This document shows positions 35,590 through 48,786 of a stretch of 64,000 nt of DNA, one piece after another. Under the pieces are notes generated by a model. It saw only the letters and a program-made list of their open reading frames with translations, ran no database searches and was not told the DNA's origin. Within the stretch, counting starts at the first letter, position 1. Every line of letters begins with the position of its first letter. The position numbers were made by a program, and so were the translations under genes. This DNA comes from Dipteronia dyeriana. Taxonomy: Eukaryota; Streptophyta; Magnoliopsida; Sapindales; Sapindaceae. The stretch covers positions 80,006,204 through 80,070,203 of the forward strand of contig CM065299.1 of NCBI GenBank assembly GCA_032871835.1, read 5' to 3'.

Positions 35590-37261
35590 AACTCACGATG
35601 CGACTGTAAGAAGCATCGAGAGTTTGTCAACTAGAAAACGAAAACGTGAAGTAGAATGCGACTTGGTAAAGAAATCTGCAATATGCGAAGAAGAAGAAAC
35701 AAAAGGCAAAGTGATGGTGCCATGCTTGAGATGATGACGTGTAAGATGACAATCGATCTCAATGTGCTTGGTTTGTTCGTGAAAAACCGAGTTATGAGCA
35801 ATCTAAATAGCACTCTTGTTGTCACAATACATAGGAGTGGGATGAGAAAGAAGAACTCCCATATCTGCAAGTAACCAACGTAACCAAACAATCTCTTTGG
35901 TAGTAGATGCCATAGCACGATATTCTGCTTCGGTTGAAGACTGAGAAACAATAGATTGTTTCTTGCTTTTCCAATAAAGAAGAGAATCACCTAAAAAGAT
36001 ACATAAACCAGTAACAGACTTGCGATCTGTGGGATCACTGCCATGATCAGCATTAGAGTATGCACGCGGCTCCAAGGAGGAGGTGGATAAAAGTAGAAGG
36101 CTCTGAAAGACTGTGCCTCGAAGATACAGTAAAATATGAAGAACAGCTGCCCAATGAACTGTAGTGGGAGAAGCAACAAAATGACTAACAATATGAACAA
36201 CATATGCAATATCTGGACGAGTAATAGTGAGATAAACCAAGCTCCCAACAATAGTACGGTATAAAGTAGGATCTAACAAAGATATACCATCTGAAGAAGA
36301 ATACTTAGCATTAACCTCAGTGGGAGTATCAACAGTCTTATTATCAGTAAGTCCAGCCCGCTCAAGAATATCTGCAACATATTTCAACTGAGAAAGAAAA
36401 TAACCTCTAGGCGAGTAGGCTACCTCAATACCCAAGAAATATCGTACAGAACCCAAATCCTTCAGTTCAAATTGTCTAGCTAACTCTGTCTTCAAAACTG
36501 AAATACCATCAACATCATCACCAGTAATAATCATGTCATCAACATATAAAGAAAGAATGATACGACCTACATTAGTGCACTTAACAAAGAGAGCAGAATC
36601 ATGACTACTAGAAGCAAATCCAAGAGAAGAAATCACTATAGAAAATTTCTCAAACCAAGCATGATGTGCTTGTTTGAGACCATATAACACCTTCTTGAGC
36701 TTGCAAACATACCCAGAACCATGTGAAACACCCGGAGGGGGGCTCCATACAAACTTCTTCTTAAAGATCTCCATTTAAGAAGGTATTTTTAACATCAAGT
36801 TGAGAGATACCCCACTGTCGGACTGAAGCTATAGCGATAAGAGTACGAATAGTAGTCATTTTCGCAACAGGAGCAAAAGTCTCCTCATAATCCATACCAT
36901 ACAGTTGAGAATACCCTTTTGCATCCAACCTAGCTTTGTATCGCTTAATAGATCCATCGGAATTAGTCTTGATCTTATACACCCAGCGACAACCAACAAC
37001 ACTTTTACTAGGAGGTAGAGGAACTAAATCCCAAGTACCTGTCTTATGTAAAGCAGAAAGTTCCTCATCCATAGCTTGCTGCCAATGTGGATCTAGAATT
37101 GCCTCTTTATAGGAAGAAGACTCAAATAGACAATGAATAGAAGCTAAAAAGGAAGTAAAATATAAAGAATAACAATAATAAGCAAAATCTGGTAACTTTG
37201 TAGACTTACGAATGCGTATGGATTGACGTAGAGTGTGATCCACAATCTCAAACGGAGCTTG
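35590..37261 (-). pseudogene. copia-2 reverse transcriptase and RNase H
   Basis: From right to left the minus strand reads HWQQAMDEELSALHKTGTW, GCRWVYKIKTNSDGS and QLDVKNTFLNGDL up to 36761. After a frame change it reads KLKKVLYGLKQAHHAW, LYVDDMIITGDD (intact YVDD), FELKDLGSVRYFLGIEV, TRPDIAYVV, STEAEYRAMA and MYCDNKSAI. The C-terminal part (KHIEIDCHL...) continues in the same frame after a stop at about 35803. Two breaks (about 36770 and 35803) remove coding ability. Length and domain set fit an ordinary copia pol. Confidence 0.88.
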
Positions 37262-38930
37262 AAGGACAGAGAGATCTTCAATATCTGCAGAACTAGGGAC
37301 CTAAGATGACAAACTATTAGAATCCTCAAAAAAAGGATCAATACGAATAAGATCAGATCTAGTTAAGCCATGAGTAGTGGATGGAATAGAAAAGAAAGGT
37401 ATATGTTCAAGAAAAACTACATGACAAGACACATAAAGTTTCTGAGTAATCGAATCAAAACATCGATACCCCTTTTGACCTTCACCATAACCAAGAAAGA
37501 CACAAATAGCAGATCGAGAGGACAGCTTACTGCGTTCTACATGAGAACAAAGAACGACACAAGTACAACCAAAAACTCTAAATAAAGAATAATCTGGGGC
37601 ATGCCCATACAATTTTTTGAAAGGAGAAATACCTTAACTATGAGAAGATGGAATTGTATTAATCAAAGTTACAACAGTCTGAACAGCTTCACCCCAAAAC
37701 ACACTAGGAATAAAAGCAGATAATAAGAGAGATCGACCAGTTTCAATAATATGTCTATGTTTTCTTTCAGCAACACCATTTTACTCAGGAGTATCTGTAC
37801 ACAAAGTTTGGTAAATAGTACCATCTAAGGCAAGCAACTCACAAAATTTGTTAGAAGTGTATTCCCCTCCCAAATCACACCTAAAACATTTGATAACAGC
37901 AGAATGTTGATTTTTGACAAGAGCTTGAAAGGCTGTGTATATCTCAAAGAATTCAGAACGATGTTTCATTAAATCAATCCAACAATAACGAGTATAATCA
38001 TCAATAAAAGAAACATAATACCGAGACCCTCTTTTAGTGGGAACAGAAGAAGGGCCCCACACATCATAATGAACCAAATCAAATGGAGAAGAAGAAACAG
38101 AAACACTACGATTAAAAGGTAAAGCTGAAAATTTTACCAGATTACATCCACTACAATCGAAAAAATCATGAGTTTGTAAATTTTCTAATGCCCCTGTGGA
38201 CGCTAAATATCTCAAACGAGAAGACGAAACATGACCAAGGTGAGAATGCCATAAAAAAACTAGAAGAAGAAGAACTCATATGAAAAGAAGACAAATCAAC
38301 ACTAGTAGCAGCAGCAACTGGCACTTTTAACTCATCCAAAACATATAGTCTTCCTTTCCTACTGTCTGTCCCAATCAGCTTCTGAGACTGTAGATCCTGT
38401 ACATAACAAGAAGAAAAGGAAAAGGTGACTAAATTACCAGAATCACATAACTGGCCAACAGAAGCAAGATTTAATGTGAGTTTCGAAATATGATAAAAAT
38501 TATGGAGTGACAAGTGATGAGTAACAACAGAGCCAACACCTGCTAAAGGCATAGGAGTGCCATCAACAGTCATAATCATAACAGGAATAGAAGACGAAGT
38601 AGACATAGAAGCAAAAGATGAAGAATCTGGAGACATATGATGTGTAGCACCAGAATCCAAGACCCATATAGAAGATGACATACCTGAATAACTATGAGGC
38701 AATTGACCTAAGGAAGAAGAGGCAAACATAGCTTGTGGGTGTAAGGAGAGAAACTTCTGAAATTGCTCAGCCCAATTACTGGGATCGATGGAAGGACTTG
38801 ATGAAGCTACTGCTGTAATATTGGGTTGTGGTGGTTTGTAACCTTGAGGTGGTCTATTAGCATTAGATTGTGACTGGTTGCCATGCTTCCAAGCTTGAGA
38901 TTGTTGTTGCAATTGATTATGTTGTCTCAA
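37262..38930 (-). pseudogene. copia-2 protease and integrase
   Basis: The minus strand reads WVLDSGATHHMS, an intact protease motif (about 38645-38680). LNLASVGQLCDSG follows, then a frame change in the pre-integrase region at about 38215. The integrase reads VHYDVWGP-like sequence (first Asp), FIDDYTRYCW, FRCDLGGEYTS (second Asp) and NGVAERKHRH (third region with Glu), with a stop before NGVAERK at 37781-37783. The C-terminal domain YSLFRVFGCTCVVL continues to about 37300. Integrase would insert the cDNA; this one is interrupted by at least three stops or frame changes. Confidence 0.87.
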
Positions 38931-39702
38931 TTTAGGACACTGAGCCTTCCAATGACCTTTCTGCTTACGAAAACTACACTCGTCGAACGCAACCAGGCTT
39001 ATTCTGATTATTAGATGATGGCTTAAAAGATACTGCTAACACAGAAGGATTCAGAGCAAAAGGAATTCCCTTTTCAGACTGAGACTTAAGACATACTTCT
39101 TCAGCCAACAACTCACTAACAACTGAGTCAACAGATGGAAGAGGAGAACAATGCAAAATTGAACCTCTAAGACCTTTAAAATCACTGTGAATAGTCATTA
39201 AAAACTGTACCAACCGTTGTTGTTCTCTACGAGCAATATAGGGACCAAAAACCTTTAATTCATCCGATTCTGTAAGAGCCAGTTGATCTCAAAGATTTGT
39301 CATAGCAGAATAAAAATCCTGAACTCTCATATTATTTTGTTGTAGAGCTCGTATGTCGTTTTCTAATTGGTACTGCTTTGCAAAATTTGATTGAGTGTAT
39401 AACCTCTGTAGATGATCTCAAACCTCCTTTGTTGTCTCATACTTTGCCAACTGTGTACCAATGGTATTCTCAACAGAATTGTTAATCCGAGTAATAATTT
39501 TTACATTGTTTGTTTCACAGGCGTCTACCAAAGTAGCATAATCCTTATCAGCACTCTTAGGTTTCACAGAAGTTCCACTAACATAACCCCACATCTTTTT
39601 ACCCTTAAGAAAATTTCTCATTACATAACTCCAATTTGAATAATTCTTTCCATCCAACCTCACACTTATAGACTGAAGCGAATCGACTTTTGCAGTAGCC
39701 AT
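38931..39702 (-). pseudogene. copia-2 gag
   Basis: The frame starts at the ATG at 39700-39702 and reads MATAKVDSLQSISVRLDGKNY. A stop follows near 39418, then readable pieces (RRQRLVQFLMTIHSDF and FKGLRGSIL). It ends with a zinc-knuckle at 38937-38978 reading CSFRKQKGHWKAQC. The second zinc ligand Cys is Arg, and a frame change lies just before. The gag is not functional. Confidence 0.85.
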
Positions 39703-39860
39703 AATAAAAAATAAAAAATAAGGAAAACCAAACCGGAATGCAGAAGAAAGGAAAAACGAAATACTAGATTGCAGAAACTGAACAAATACCGAACAAACAC
39801 TTCAATTGCTTTGCAATAAAAAAAATTATATTTGATATTAAACTTCCTCCCATGAAACCT

Positions 39861-39872
39861 GCTCTGATACCA
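39861..39872 (-). other. copia-2 primer-binding site
   Basis: The element-strand sequence is tggtatcagagc, complementary to initiator methionine tRNA, with zero spacing to the 5' LTR. Confidence 0.9.
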
Positions 39873-40101
39873 TGTTAAACAATCTAAAAGAAAGAGAAAC
39901 TAGGATTCTTTATTGATAAAACATAATACATATATATTACAAATCAGAGAGTTTATATAGGTAATGTAATAAAAGACTAATCTAACTTCTAATAGGAGTA
40001 GTAATTCTAATATAACTAGAAACAGAAAAAATACCATAACTATGAAATATTACTATAAATATAATCATAACAAAACTAGGAAATATAATGTAATTCTAAC
40101 A
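39873..40101 (-). repeat. copia-2 5' LTR
   Basis: 229 bp, TG...CA. It is a partner of the LTR at 35351-35579. Confidence 0.92.
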
Positions 40102-40719
40102 CTTTGATTCTGATATACTCATTTAGGAAATTAATATTAATTAACCATTGCACACAATATTACTATATAGATGAACCATTGAACACACACACACATATTA
40201 GCACAGCACACCCATCAGCTCCCGTGTTTTGCCTATAAATAAGGCTACCTGGTTTTATATCATTTCATCCCACATCTAGTGTTTTTTTCTCTTTATTCTG
40301 AAAAATGGATCTCAAACTCTTTTTTATCTTGTTTATATTGCTCTCGTCAATCTTCATATGGATTTGAGATGCTTACTGTCGTCGCTGCTGCTAGTACTAA
40401 TGTTACACGTGGGGAAAACCCATGTTGTAATTCAAAAAAAAAGGATTGTTGCCATGAGTTTGATGCTGTTGCTACTATTACTGCAACACATAGGTAAAAC
40501 CCAAGTTTTAATTCAAAAATAAGGGATTGTTGCCATGTGCTTGCTGTTCCAAGGGCGGCAAACCCATGAAAATCAACAAGATCCAACCGATTGTCTCTTT
40601 CCCCTAGTTTTATATATATATATATTATGTACCGTCTAGTTTGTTTGATTTTCAAGTTTCTTGTTTGATATCTCCCTTTTTTTTTAGTGTTGTTGTAAAA
40701 GGATGGGTTGTGGATGTAA

Positions 40720-42140
40720 GGCACATCAAACCCTACATTATGCGTTGTCACTGACCTATGGAACGTATGAAAAAACTTCCAACTACTGTCATCTCTCGGT
40801 TACATGTTAGAACAACAAAAAATTAGCTCAATCACTGACTTACAGTGCGACGAAGATGGTAAATTTCTTTATTTTTTCCTTTCGTTAGGTGCCTCACTTA
40901 GAGGATTCCGGAGGAGTATACGTCCAATTATTGCAGTTGATAGTACCCATTTGAAGGGAAGATTCGGGGGTAAAATGTTTGTTGCAACTGCACAAGATAG
41001 GAACGAACAAGTCTATCCAATTGTTTTTTGGTACGACGACTCAGAAAACAACCTTTCATAGGAGTGGTTTTTGGATTGTTTGAAGGGTGCCCATGGTCAT
41101 ATAGATGATCTGGTTTTCATTTCCGATCGACATACAAGCATTGAAGTAAAGATTTCTAAAGTGTTTCCTCATGCCACCCATACCATATGTTGCTGGTATT
41201 TTTCTGAAATATTAAGAAGCGATTTCACAGAAAGGATGTTGCCACCATAATGTACAAAGCAGCTAGATCGTACACTGAATTGAAATATAACTGGCACATG
41301 GAAGATTTGTGTAACCTGCACCAGAATGTATCCGATAATGTCAATGATGTCGGTCCACACAAATGGTCCCGCGTACACTGTCTCAAACGAAAGTACAGGG
41401 TGATGACAACAAATGTTACGGAATGTATAAACTCTTGTCTAAGATTCGCACAACAATTGCCTATGTTGACACTAGCATAGTTCATTAGGGATATGCAAAA
41501 TAGGTGGTTTCATGATCGCCATCGAGCTGCACAGTCCATGCGTCATCAGTTGACTGACGCTGTCCATCTTGTGATCTTGAAAATTATCAAAAAGTATGGT
41601 TATATTACCGTCAATCCAGTCGACTGGGATATATTCTCTATAAAACGGTCTGAAAAGCAGTGGATTATTGACTTAGCTCGGAAGACCTGCACATGTAGCA
41701 AATTTCAAATGGATATGTTTCCATGTTTGCACGCACTCGCAACGGCAAGGTACATTACTAGCAACAGTTTACGCTTTATATTACTGAAACCTAAATCTCA
41801 TTGTTTTCATTGTTGTTGTAGGTAGCGAAACTTGGATTTCACATCCCTGTGTGCGAACTACTACAAGAGGTAAACACTTATTGATGCGTACTCTATTTCT
41901 ATTATGCCTGTTGGTCATCCTTCTTCATGAGTAGTGCCATCCGACATCTCTGAACGGGTGATTTTGAATCCAATCTCCAGGAGACAAACAGGTTGCCCGA
42001 GGGCAGGTCGACATGCCTCATCTTCGGAGAGGACAACCACATAATGGTGTAGAAGATGTGGACAATCGGGTCATAATTAGAAGAGGTGTTCTATCTCTGG
42101 GTCTGGAGTTTCGGTCATGGGACAGTGGATCATCCATGTC
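40720..42140 (+). pseudogene. Mutator-like (MuDR) transposase
   Basis: Plus-strand pieces in order are RWVVDVRHIKPYIMR-like sequence, then RPIIAVDSTHLKGRFGG (first catalytic Asp, MULE transposase domain) and VFISDRHTSIEVKI (second Asp). VFPHATHTICCWY follows. After frame changes, an RAQSMRHQL-like helix region is followed by a SWIM zinc finger, CTCSKFQMDMFPCLHAL (41686-41740). The C-terminal zinc knuckle CRRCGQSGH lies at about 42047-42085. Stops at 41059, 41210 and 41480 and several shifts break it. Intact MULE transposases are about 600-800 aa. Terminal inverted repeats were not found. Confidence 0.8.
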
Positions 42141-42146
42141 TGACCT

Positions 42147-42213
42147 GTTGGGGTTTATGACCTGAAGATGTAATTTGTAAATGGATTTATGAAATAAATA
42201 AAATAAAAGTTCA
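42147..42213 (+). repeat. Short LTR-start-like fragment
   Basis: The text TGTTGGGGTTTATGACC followed by 'tttgtaaatgg' resembles the start of the LTR-like block at 19512 (TGTTTTAGGG...'tttgtaaatg'). It stops where OPT-like coding sequence begins, so it is probably a truncated LTR end. Confidence 0.4.
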
Positions 42214-42356
42214 ATTCAGTTTTTGGCCAGGATTAGTAATGATTATGGCAAACCAGGTAATTTTCTGTTATAAATTAATTTTTAATAAAAATTACTTTTA
42301 TTAAATTTTAATATAACTAAGAAATCTAATAATTGATGATATATACATGCATGCAG

Positions 42357-42414
42357 TTGCTTGGTTACAGGATTCCACTTTCCAGTAATCTTTATGAAAT
42401 TTCTGGTATATAAT
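42357..42414 (+). pseudogene. OPT exon 2, left part
   Basis: A GT-AG intron (42257-42356) separates it from the preceding exon piece, which reads FWPGLVMIMANQ. Exon 2 begins LLGY and, after one extra base near 42371, continues GFHFPVIFMKFLVYN. The copia-3 insertion follows after codon AAT; the reading resumes at 49325 with PYMWYPFTLLDVSSYR. Confidence 0.82.
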
Positions 42415-42950
42415 TGTAAGGATTTCGATTAACACAAATACAGCATGCAAAGGCACATAATTAATCTCAATAACCTAAACATGTTTCTATATCATGATTA
42501 ATCAAACTCTAATATACATAATATAACCCATGTTGATTCAAGAGAAAAGAAGTAAATTGAGAAAGTGAAAACTTACCTGAATCCATTGCCGGAGGTTGGT
42601 GGATGGGTTGTGATCTTCGAAATTATCACGACCTTTATGAACCTTACCGTGTTTTATTTTGCTCTGTTGATGGGGATACAGACAAAACAAAAGTATTGTG
42701 TAATTTGGGGACCATAACCCTAAAAATATATAATAATCATATTATTATATGTTTTGCTATTTCTAATTCGGTCCCTCAACAAATTAGAAATAGCACTCCA
42801 GTATCTACACATTAATTCCATGACAATTATACCCTTAAACCTTAATACTTTAAATCTTAATTAGATCACTTTAATTTAGGCTTAACCAAAAGATAGCACA
42901 ACACATTTAATATTCACATATGTGGCCCCATATGATGGAGTTTTCCAACA
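42415..42950 (-). repeat. copia-3 3' LTR
   Basis: 536 bp. The short frame at 42603-42815 reflects LTR sequence and recurs in the other LTR (48916-49200). Confidence 0.92.
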
Positions 42951-42963
42951 ATCTCCCACTGGG
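42951..42963 (-). other. copia-3 polypurine tract
   Basis: The element strand reads CCCAGTGGGAGAT next to the 3' LTR, a common PPT form in copia elements. Confidence 0.75.
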
Positions 42964-43380
42964 CAACATATGTAACTTTATAAATGTGTATGACTTTATG
43001 AGCTCCAAAATTTTGTTATCACAATTTTAGGGTATATCCCAACAATCTCGTCCAATGATTATGCCGACATAGGATCAAAGCAGTTTTTGTCACATTTAGC
43101 GTGACTAAACCCATCAATGGTCACGTATACCAACATAACCTAATGACATAGATCAATCATGGATGCGTAGCATGGAAATTACATACAATGTGATCTATAC
43201 ATGTCTATTCCAACTGGTCCTACTTTATTCCTTAGACAGATCAATACTTAACACAATATAACAGAGTGTAATTAACCGAATACTTTATTTCTAATTAGAA
43301 AAATATCCAAATACATAAATGCATAAGTATATCCAAAATAAAAAATAGAGCAATAAAATATAAAATTATACAAACTCCCA

Positions 43381-45060
43381 CTATAATGTGATATCCTCAC
43401 ACAAAATAACACCCATATGAGCAGTGTGCTCATGAAAGACCTTGGGTGGTAATCCCTTTGTAAGCAGATCCGCTATCATGGAGTTTGTCCCAATATGCTC
43501 TATGGATATACGTCTACTATGCACTCTTTCCTTCACAACTAGGAACTTAATGTCAATATGCTTTGACATAGATGAGCTCCTATTGTTGTTAGAATATAGC
43601 ACTGCTGACTTATTGTTACAATATAGTTTGAGTTGTCTTTCAACACCCTCTATAATGCATAACCCAGTGACAAAATTCCGTAGCCATATTCCATGGTTGG
43701 ATGCCACATAGCATGCTACAAACTCTACTGCCATGGTGGAAGAAGCTATGAGTGTCTATTTGGCACTCCTCTAAGAAATAGCTCCACCAGCCAACAAGTA
43801 TATGTAGCCTGATGTGGATCTCCTACTGTCTTGGCATCCAGCATAATCGGAGTCGAAATACTCTATGATCTCAAACTAATCCGATCTCTTATATGTGAGC
43901 ATGTTATCTTTTGTTCTCTTCAAATGCCTTATAACTTGATTGGATGCTATCCAATGATCCATCCCAGATTTACTTAAAGATATGTCTAACATACCAACAA
44001 TATACGCAATATCCGGACGCGTACACACCTTAGCATACATTAGACTCCCTACAGCTGATGCATAGGGAATCTTTTGCATTTCCTTAGCTTCAAGTTTACT
44101 TTTAAGGTACCGATTGAGACTGAACTTGTCTCCTTCAGCGACAGGGGTGTCACCTGGTTTGCTATCTTTCATGCCAAACCTTTTGAGCACTATATCGATA
44201 TAGCTCCTTTGTGATAATCCAAGAATACCCCGAGAGCGACCTCATTGTATCTGAATTCCTAATACAAAAGAGGTGTCACCAAGATCTTTCATCTCAAAAT
44301 TCTTTGATAGAAATCTCTTGGTTTCATGCAACATGTCTATATCATTTGTAGCAAGCAGTATGTCATCAACATATAAAACCAGGACTATATGCTTACTCCC
44401 ACTGAATTTGTGATACACACAATTACCAACAACGCTTATCTCAAAACCAAACGAGAAAATCACTTGATGAAACTTATGGTACCACTAACAAGAAGCTTGA
44501 TTGAGTCCATAGATGGATTTTGTCAATTTACAAACCATATTCTTTGGGTCCCCCAACTCAAAGTTTTCTGGTTGCACCATATAAATTGTTTCGTCAATAT
44601 CACTATTGAGAAACGCCGTCTTGACATCCATCTGATGAAGCTCAAGGTCAAAATGTGCAACAAGTGCCATGATTGTCCTAAAAGAGTCTTTCGTTGAAAC
44701 TGGAGAGAAAGTCTCTTAATAGTCAATCCCTTCCTTTTGGGTAAAGCCTTTAGCTACAAGACGAGCCTTATACCTCCCCACAATACCTTTCGAATCCCTT
44801 TTGGTTTTAAATATCCATTTACAACCAATGGGCTTCGTACCTTCTGGTAATGGGACAAGTTCCCAAACCTTATTGTCTTGCATAGACTTCTACTCCTCAT
44901 TCATGGCATCAATCCACTTTTAAGAGTTGGAACCCTGTATGGTTTGATTGAAGTTGATTGGATCATTTTCCATCATTCCAATGTCTTTCTCGTGTTCCTG
45001 GAGAAATACGTAAAAATCATCATGAATAACATTTCTCCTTTCTCTAGTGGATCGCCTTAA
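43381..45060 (-). pseudogene. copia-3 reverse transcriptase and RNase H
   Basis: Right to left the minus strand reads CKWIFKTKRDSKG, HQMDVKTAFLNSDIDE, VCKLTKSIYGLNQASC and VLVLYVDDILLATND (intact YVDD). It continues FEMKDLGDTSFVLGIQI, RSYIDIVLKRFGMKD, CTRPDIAYIVGML and, for RNase H, FDSDYAGCQDSRRSTSGY and KHIDIKFLVVKERV. Stops occur at about 44714, 44484, 44240 and 43870. The RNase H part near the 3' end (43381-43734) is well preserved. The frame ends just before the polypurine tract region. Confidence 0.87.
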
Positions 45061-45118
45061 TGGCACTGGTTCTTGAGGTTGTTGAGGTTGTTGAGTTTGT
45101 TCCTCAAGAACAATTACC

Positions 45119-46810
45119 TCATCTTGAATGGGGGTTGTTCAACATTGTCTGGTTGAGGATCCAGATTCCAATGACAGGTATAGAAACCTGCACATTGTCA
45201 AAAGCGATAGTGGGAATCGAAACTGATTCTTTCTCAAAGACAATGTCTCTAACCTTATTTCTCCCCCCAAACTTAACATCCTCAAAAAATGTTGCAGTTC
45301 CCGTTTCAAAAATTGACCTAAGTGTGGGATCATAAAACTTATAGCCCCTTGATCGCTCAGAGTAGCCAATGAAGTCGCTGCTCACAGTTTTGGAGTCCAA
45401 TTTCTTTTCATGTGGCATGTAAGGCCTTGCCTCAGTTGGACATCCCCAAATGTGAAAATGATTTAGACTCGGTTTTCTGTCTGTCCAAAGCTCATAAGGT
45501 GTTTTTGCAACTGCTTTAGTTGGCACTCGGTTCAGAATATAAGTTGTTGTTTTGAGTGCTTCCCCCCAGAGTGACTCTGGTAAGGTGGAATGACAAATCA
45601 TACTCCTTACCATATCCATAAGAGTCCGGTTTCGTCTTTCAGCTACACCATTCATGCTAGGTGACCCTGGCATGGTGTACTGTGGGACGATTCCACATTC
45701 CTCTAGGAATTTAGCAAATGGTCATGGACGTTGTTCACCTGAACCGTCATATCTACCATAGTATTCACCATCACGGTCAGATTTGACACTCTTTATTCTT
45801 TTGTTGAGCAGGTTCTCAACTTCAACTTTAAATGTTTTGAACACATCCAGAGACTGTGATTTCTCATGAATGAGAAATAGATACCCATAACATGAGTAAT
45901 CATCAATGAATGATATAAAATATTATTGACCATTCCAAGAAGCCGTAGGGAATGGACCACGGATATCCGTATGTATCAATTTTAAGACATCTGTAGTTCT
46001 GTTGGCACCTAATTTCTTTATTTTGGTTTGTTTTCCCTTGATGCAATCAATACAAACATCAAATTCTGTAAAGTCAAGGGAATCTAAAATCCCATCAGAC
46101 ACAAGCCGCTCAACTTTAGTCTTAGAGATGTGACCTAAGCGTCTGTGCCATAATGTGGCCGAATTTTCTGTGCTTAGTTTGCGTTTAGTACCTCGTGATT
46201 CCACATGCAAGGTTTCATTATAAGACACGATTGTATCAAGCAAATATAAGTTGTCATATACACATAGAGAACCAGTTCCAACAACATTTGAATTTATAGA
46301 TAAACTAAATTGATTGTTTCTAAATGAACAATAATAACCAAATTTGTCCAATAAAGAAACTGAAACCAAATTCCGTTTAAAAGATGGTACAACAAAAGTA
46401 TCTGATAAATCCAAATAATAACCAGTTCCTAATAACAACCTAAAATGCCCTATCGCCTCCACTTCTACCGATTTTCCATCGCCCACAAAGATGTTTCTTT
46501 CAGCATCACTTGGTTTTCGGTAGCTCAGGCAACCCTGTATAGAAACACTGATGTGAGTAGTAGCACCATAATCTAACCACCACGTGTTTCTAGGTACTGA
46601 AGCTAAATATACCTTATAACAGACCAAAGTAAGGAACGTACATTTCTTTGCACGCCAAGCATGATACTTGGTACAATCCTTCTTCACATATCCAGGCTTG
46701 TTACATAAGAAACAATCCTCTTTATCCTGTTGAGGTTTCTTTTGAGCTGGACTCTTAGCAACTTTATTATTCTTTCTCTTTTTGCCATTATCCTTAGAGG
46801 TGCTAGCCAA
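45119..46810 (-). pseudogene. copia-3 zinc knuckle, protease and integrase
   Basis: The frame from 46810 carries a zinc-knuckle remnant at 46673-46712 (CFLCNKPGYVKKDC, His replaced by Tyr). A protease motif altered to WWLDYGATTHIS follows, then LWHRRLGHIS with the C-C pair of the pre-integrase domain. The integrase starts LIHTDIRGPFPT (first Asp) and stops at 45923. The second catalytic region is garbled by a duplication of GEY...GRYDGSGE (45730-45780). The third part, [18 protein letters not shown], and the C-terminal domain run through 45119. It is not functional. Confidence 0.87.
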
Positions 46811-46879
46811 ATGAGAACTTTCGGTATTGCCTCACTTAAATCTCTCTTCCTCTTGCACATAGTAAGAAATGAGCTCATT

Positions 46880-47420
46880 AAGAGTCTATTTCTCCTTTTT
46901 GATAGTTATAACTGACCTTAAACTGACTGTATTGTACAGGAAGTGATATTAATACCAAATGCATGAGCAAGTCGTCAGATAGCTCGAGCTTCAGAGCCTT
47001 AAACTTAGAAGCAATATAAGACATTTCCATAATGTACCCCCTAATGTTCCTTTTGCCTTTGTACTTCATAGAAATCAAGCTTTGCAAATGTGTGCTTGTT
47101 TCTGCCTTATCGGTTTTTACAAAACGTTTCTCAATTTCGGCTAAGAACTCATTGGCTTTGGTTATCTTTTCAGATATCGCACCCCTAAATGCCTTCAGAA
47201 TGCCGCGCTTGATGATCATAAGACTCATGCGATTTGAGCGATCCCACTTCTCAAAGTTCTTCCTGTCATCAGGAGAACTTGCATCCGTAAGAGATGCGGG
47301 TTGCTCAACCCGAAGTGCAAGGTCTAGATCCATGCAGCCGAGAACAATTTCTATGTTCTCCTTCCAATCTTTAAAGTTGGTCCCATTAAGTACCTGTATA
47401 GAGTTATATTAGCAGATATA
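46880..47420 (-). pseudogene. copia-3 gag
   Basis: The minus strand reads LNGTNFKDWKENIEIVLGCMDLDLALRV across a non-ATG frame, then SNRMSLMIIKRGI, AEIEKRFVKTDKAETSTHL and MKYKGKRNIRGYIMEMS. This is the UBN2-type copia gag capsid region. A stop lies at about 46880 before the zinc-knuckle part. The upstream leader from 47420 to 48786 contains no readable domain. Confidence 0.85.
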
Positions 47421-48786
47421 GAAGAAACACTAGATGTAAAGAGAACAAAACAAATAAACAAACATGCTCACATTAATAACCAAATACAATAATCAACAAA
47501 TTCAAATGATGGAAAATATCATCTCAAGATACCTAGCACATCATTAATATCAAATCTTTGGACATTAATATTAATTGTAAGTGGTACTCTTGTTGTAGTG
47601 ATCAAATATTGACAATAATTACTGTCAAATAATAAATCCATATTTGGATCAACTTATTATTCATATGTAAAACCTTATAATCGTCACATATTTATCACCA
47701 CAGGTGTGTGTGTGTGTAATTCGGCTAAGTATTAACCTTCATTTGGGCCGACTAATACTCGTATGAATTTACACACACATAAACATCAAACATCAAACAT
47801 CAAACATCCAACAACCCTCATGAATAATCTACACAAGAGATGTCATTTTGATTACATCTTGTTTCAATTAGCTCATTTAGAATTATGGACCACCTTAATT
47901 AACCATAAAAGGTATACCTAAATATTTGAATTTGAGTTGATCCTTATAATAAAATGAAAATAAATAAAAATTTATTTTATTTTATCAAAATTATAAAAGT
48001 TTCCCTTATTTTGTAAATTTACAGAAAGGCCCCAAAAGTTTCATAAATTAAATTTGCCCCCAAACTTTTAAAAATTACAAAGTAACCCCTTAACTTTTCA
48101 TTAATTATAAACCTGCCCCAAACTCTTTTCATAATTGCAAATAGGCCCTATATGTTTTGGAAATTATAAATCGACCCTAAAATTTTATCAAAATCATAAA
48201 ATGGCCCAAAAAATTTACAAAACAATCCCTCAATAAATCTAATTTTCAAGAGAAGGGTCTGAGCAAAAAATGATTGAAAACCCTAGTTCTTCGTGTGCAG
48301 CCGCCATCAGATCGTCACCGGAAGGCAATGAACGGCGGGGAAGCAGCAGATGACCCGTAAATGCAGATCGGACGAAGATCAACGATCGATCAACACTGAT
48401 CGAACGAGCGGTTGTGCGACAACGAAAGGTCGCTCGATCTGGACCAGCGGCGTGATCGACGCTCGTCGATCTGGATCTTCACCGTAAATTGCACGGGACA
48501 GATGTGCCGACGAAGCTGCTCGATTGACCCGAGATCGACTATGGTCTGGGTGAGAAAACCCATCGACTCAAAAACAACATAACCGTTTTTTTTATTAAAT
48601 CAACGAACCAAAATAAAAAAAAACTTTCAGTTCAGTTTTTTTTTTTAAAAAAACAAAACTAAAACACGGAAGATCAAAACCCAAATAATATTCCAAAAGA
48701 ACGTTATTGATCCAAACCTTAAATTTTTCAGAAATTTCTTAAAACTTAATATTCAAATCTCAATTCTCAAGAATCGATCATGGGTG

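Larger units (their letters stand above)
35351..40101 (-). mobile_element. Ty1/copia element (copia-2), complete structure
   Basis: The two 229-bp LTRs begin TGTTAAACAA and end TTCTAACA. The primer site (gctctgatacca on the plus strand, 39861-39872) directly abuts the right LTR, and a polypurine tract lies next to the left LTR (35580-35588), so the element runs right to left. Gag, protease, integrase, RT and RNase H are all present but frameshifted. The flanking 5-mers are ATCTG and CTTTG, matching at three of five positions, so the target duplication has decayed or mutated. Length is 4751 bp. Confidence 0.92.
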
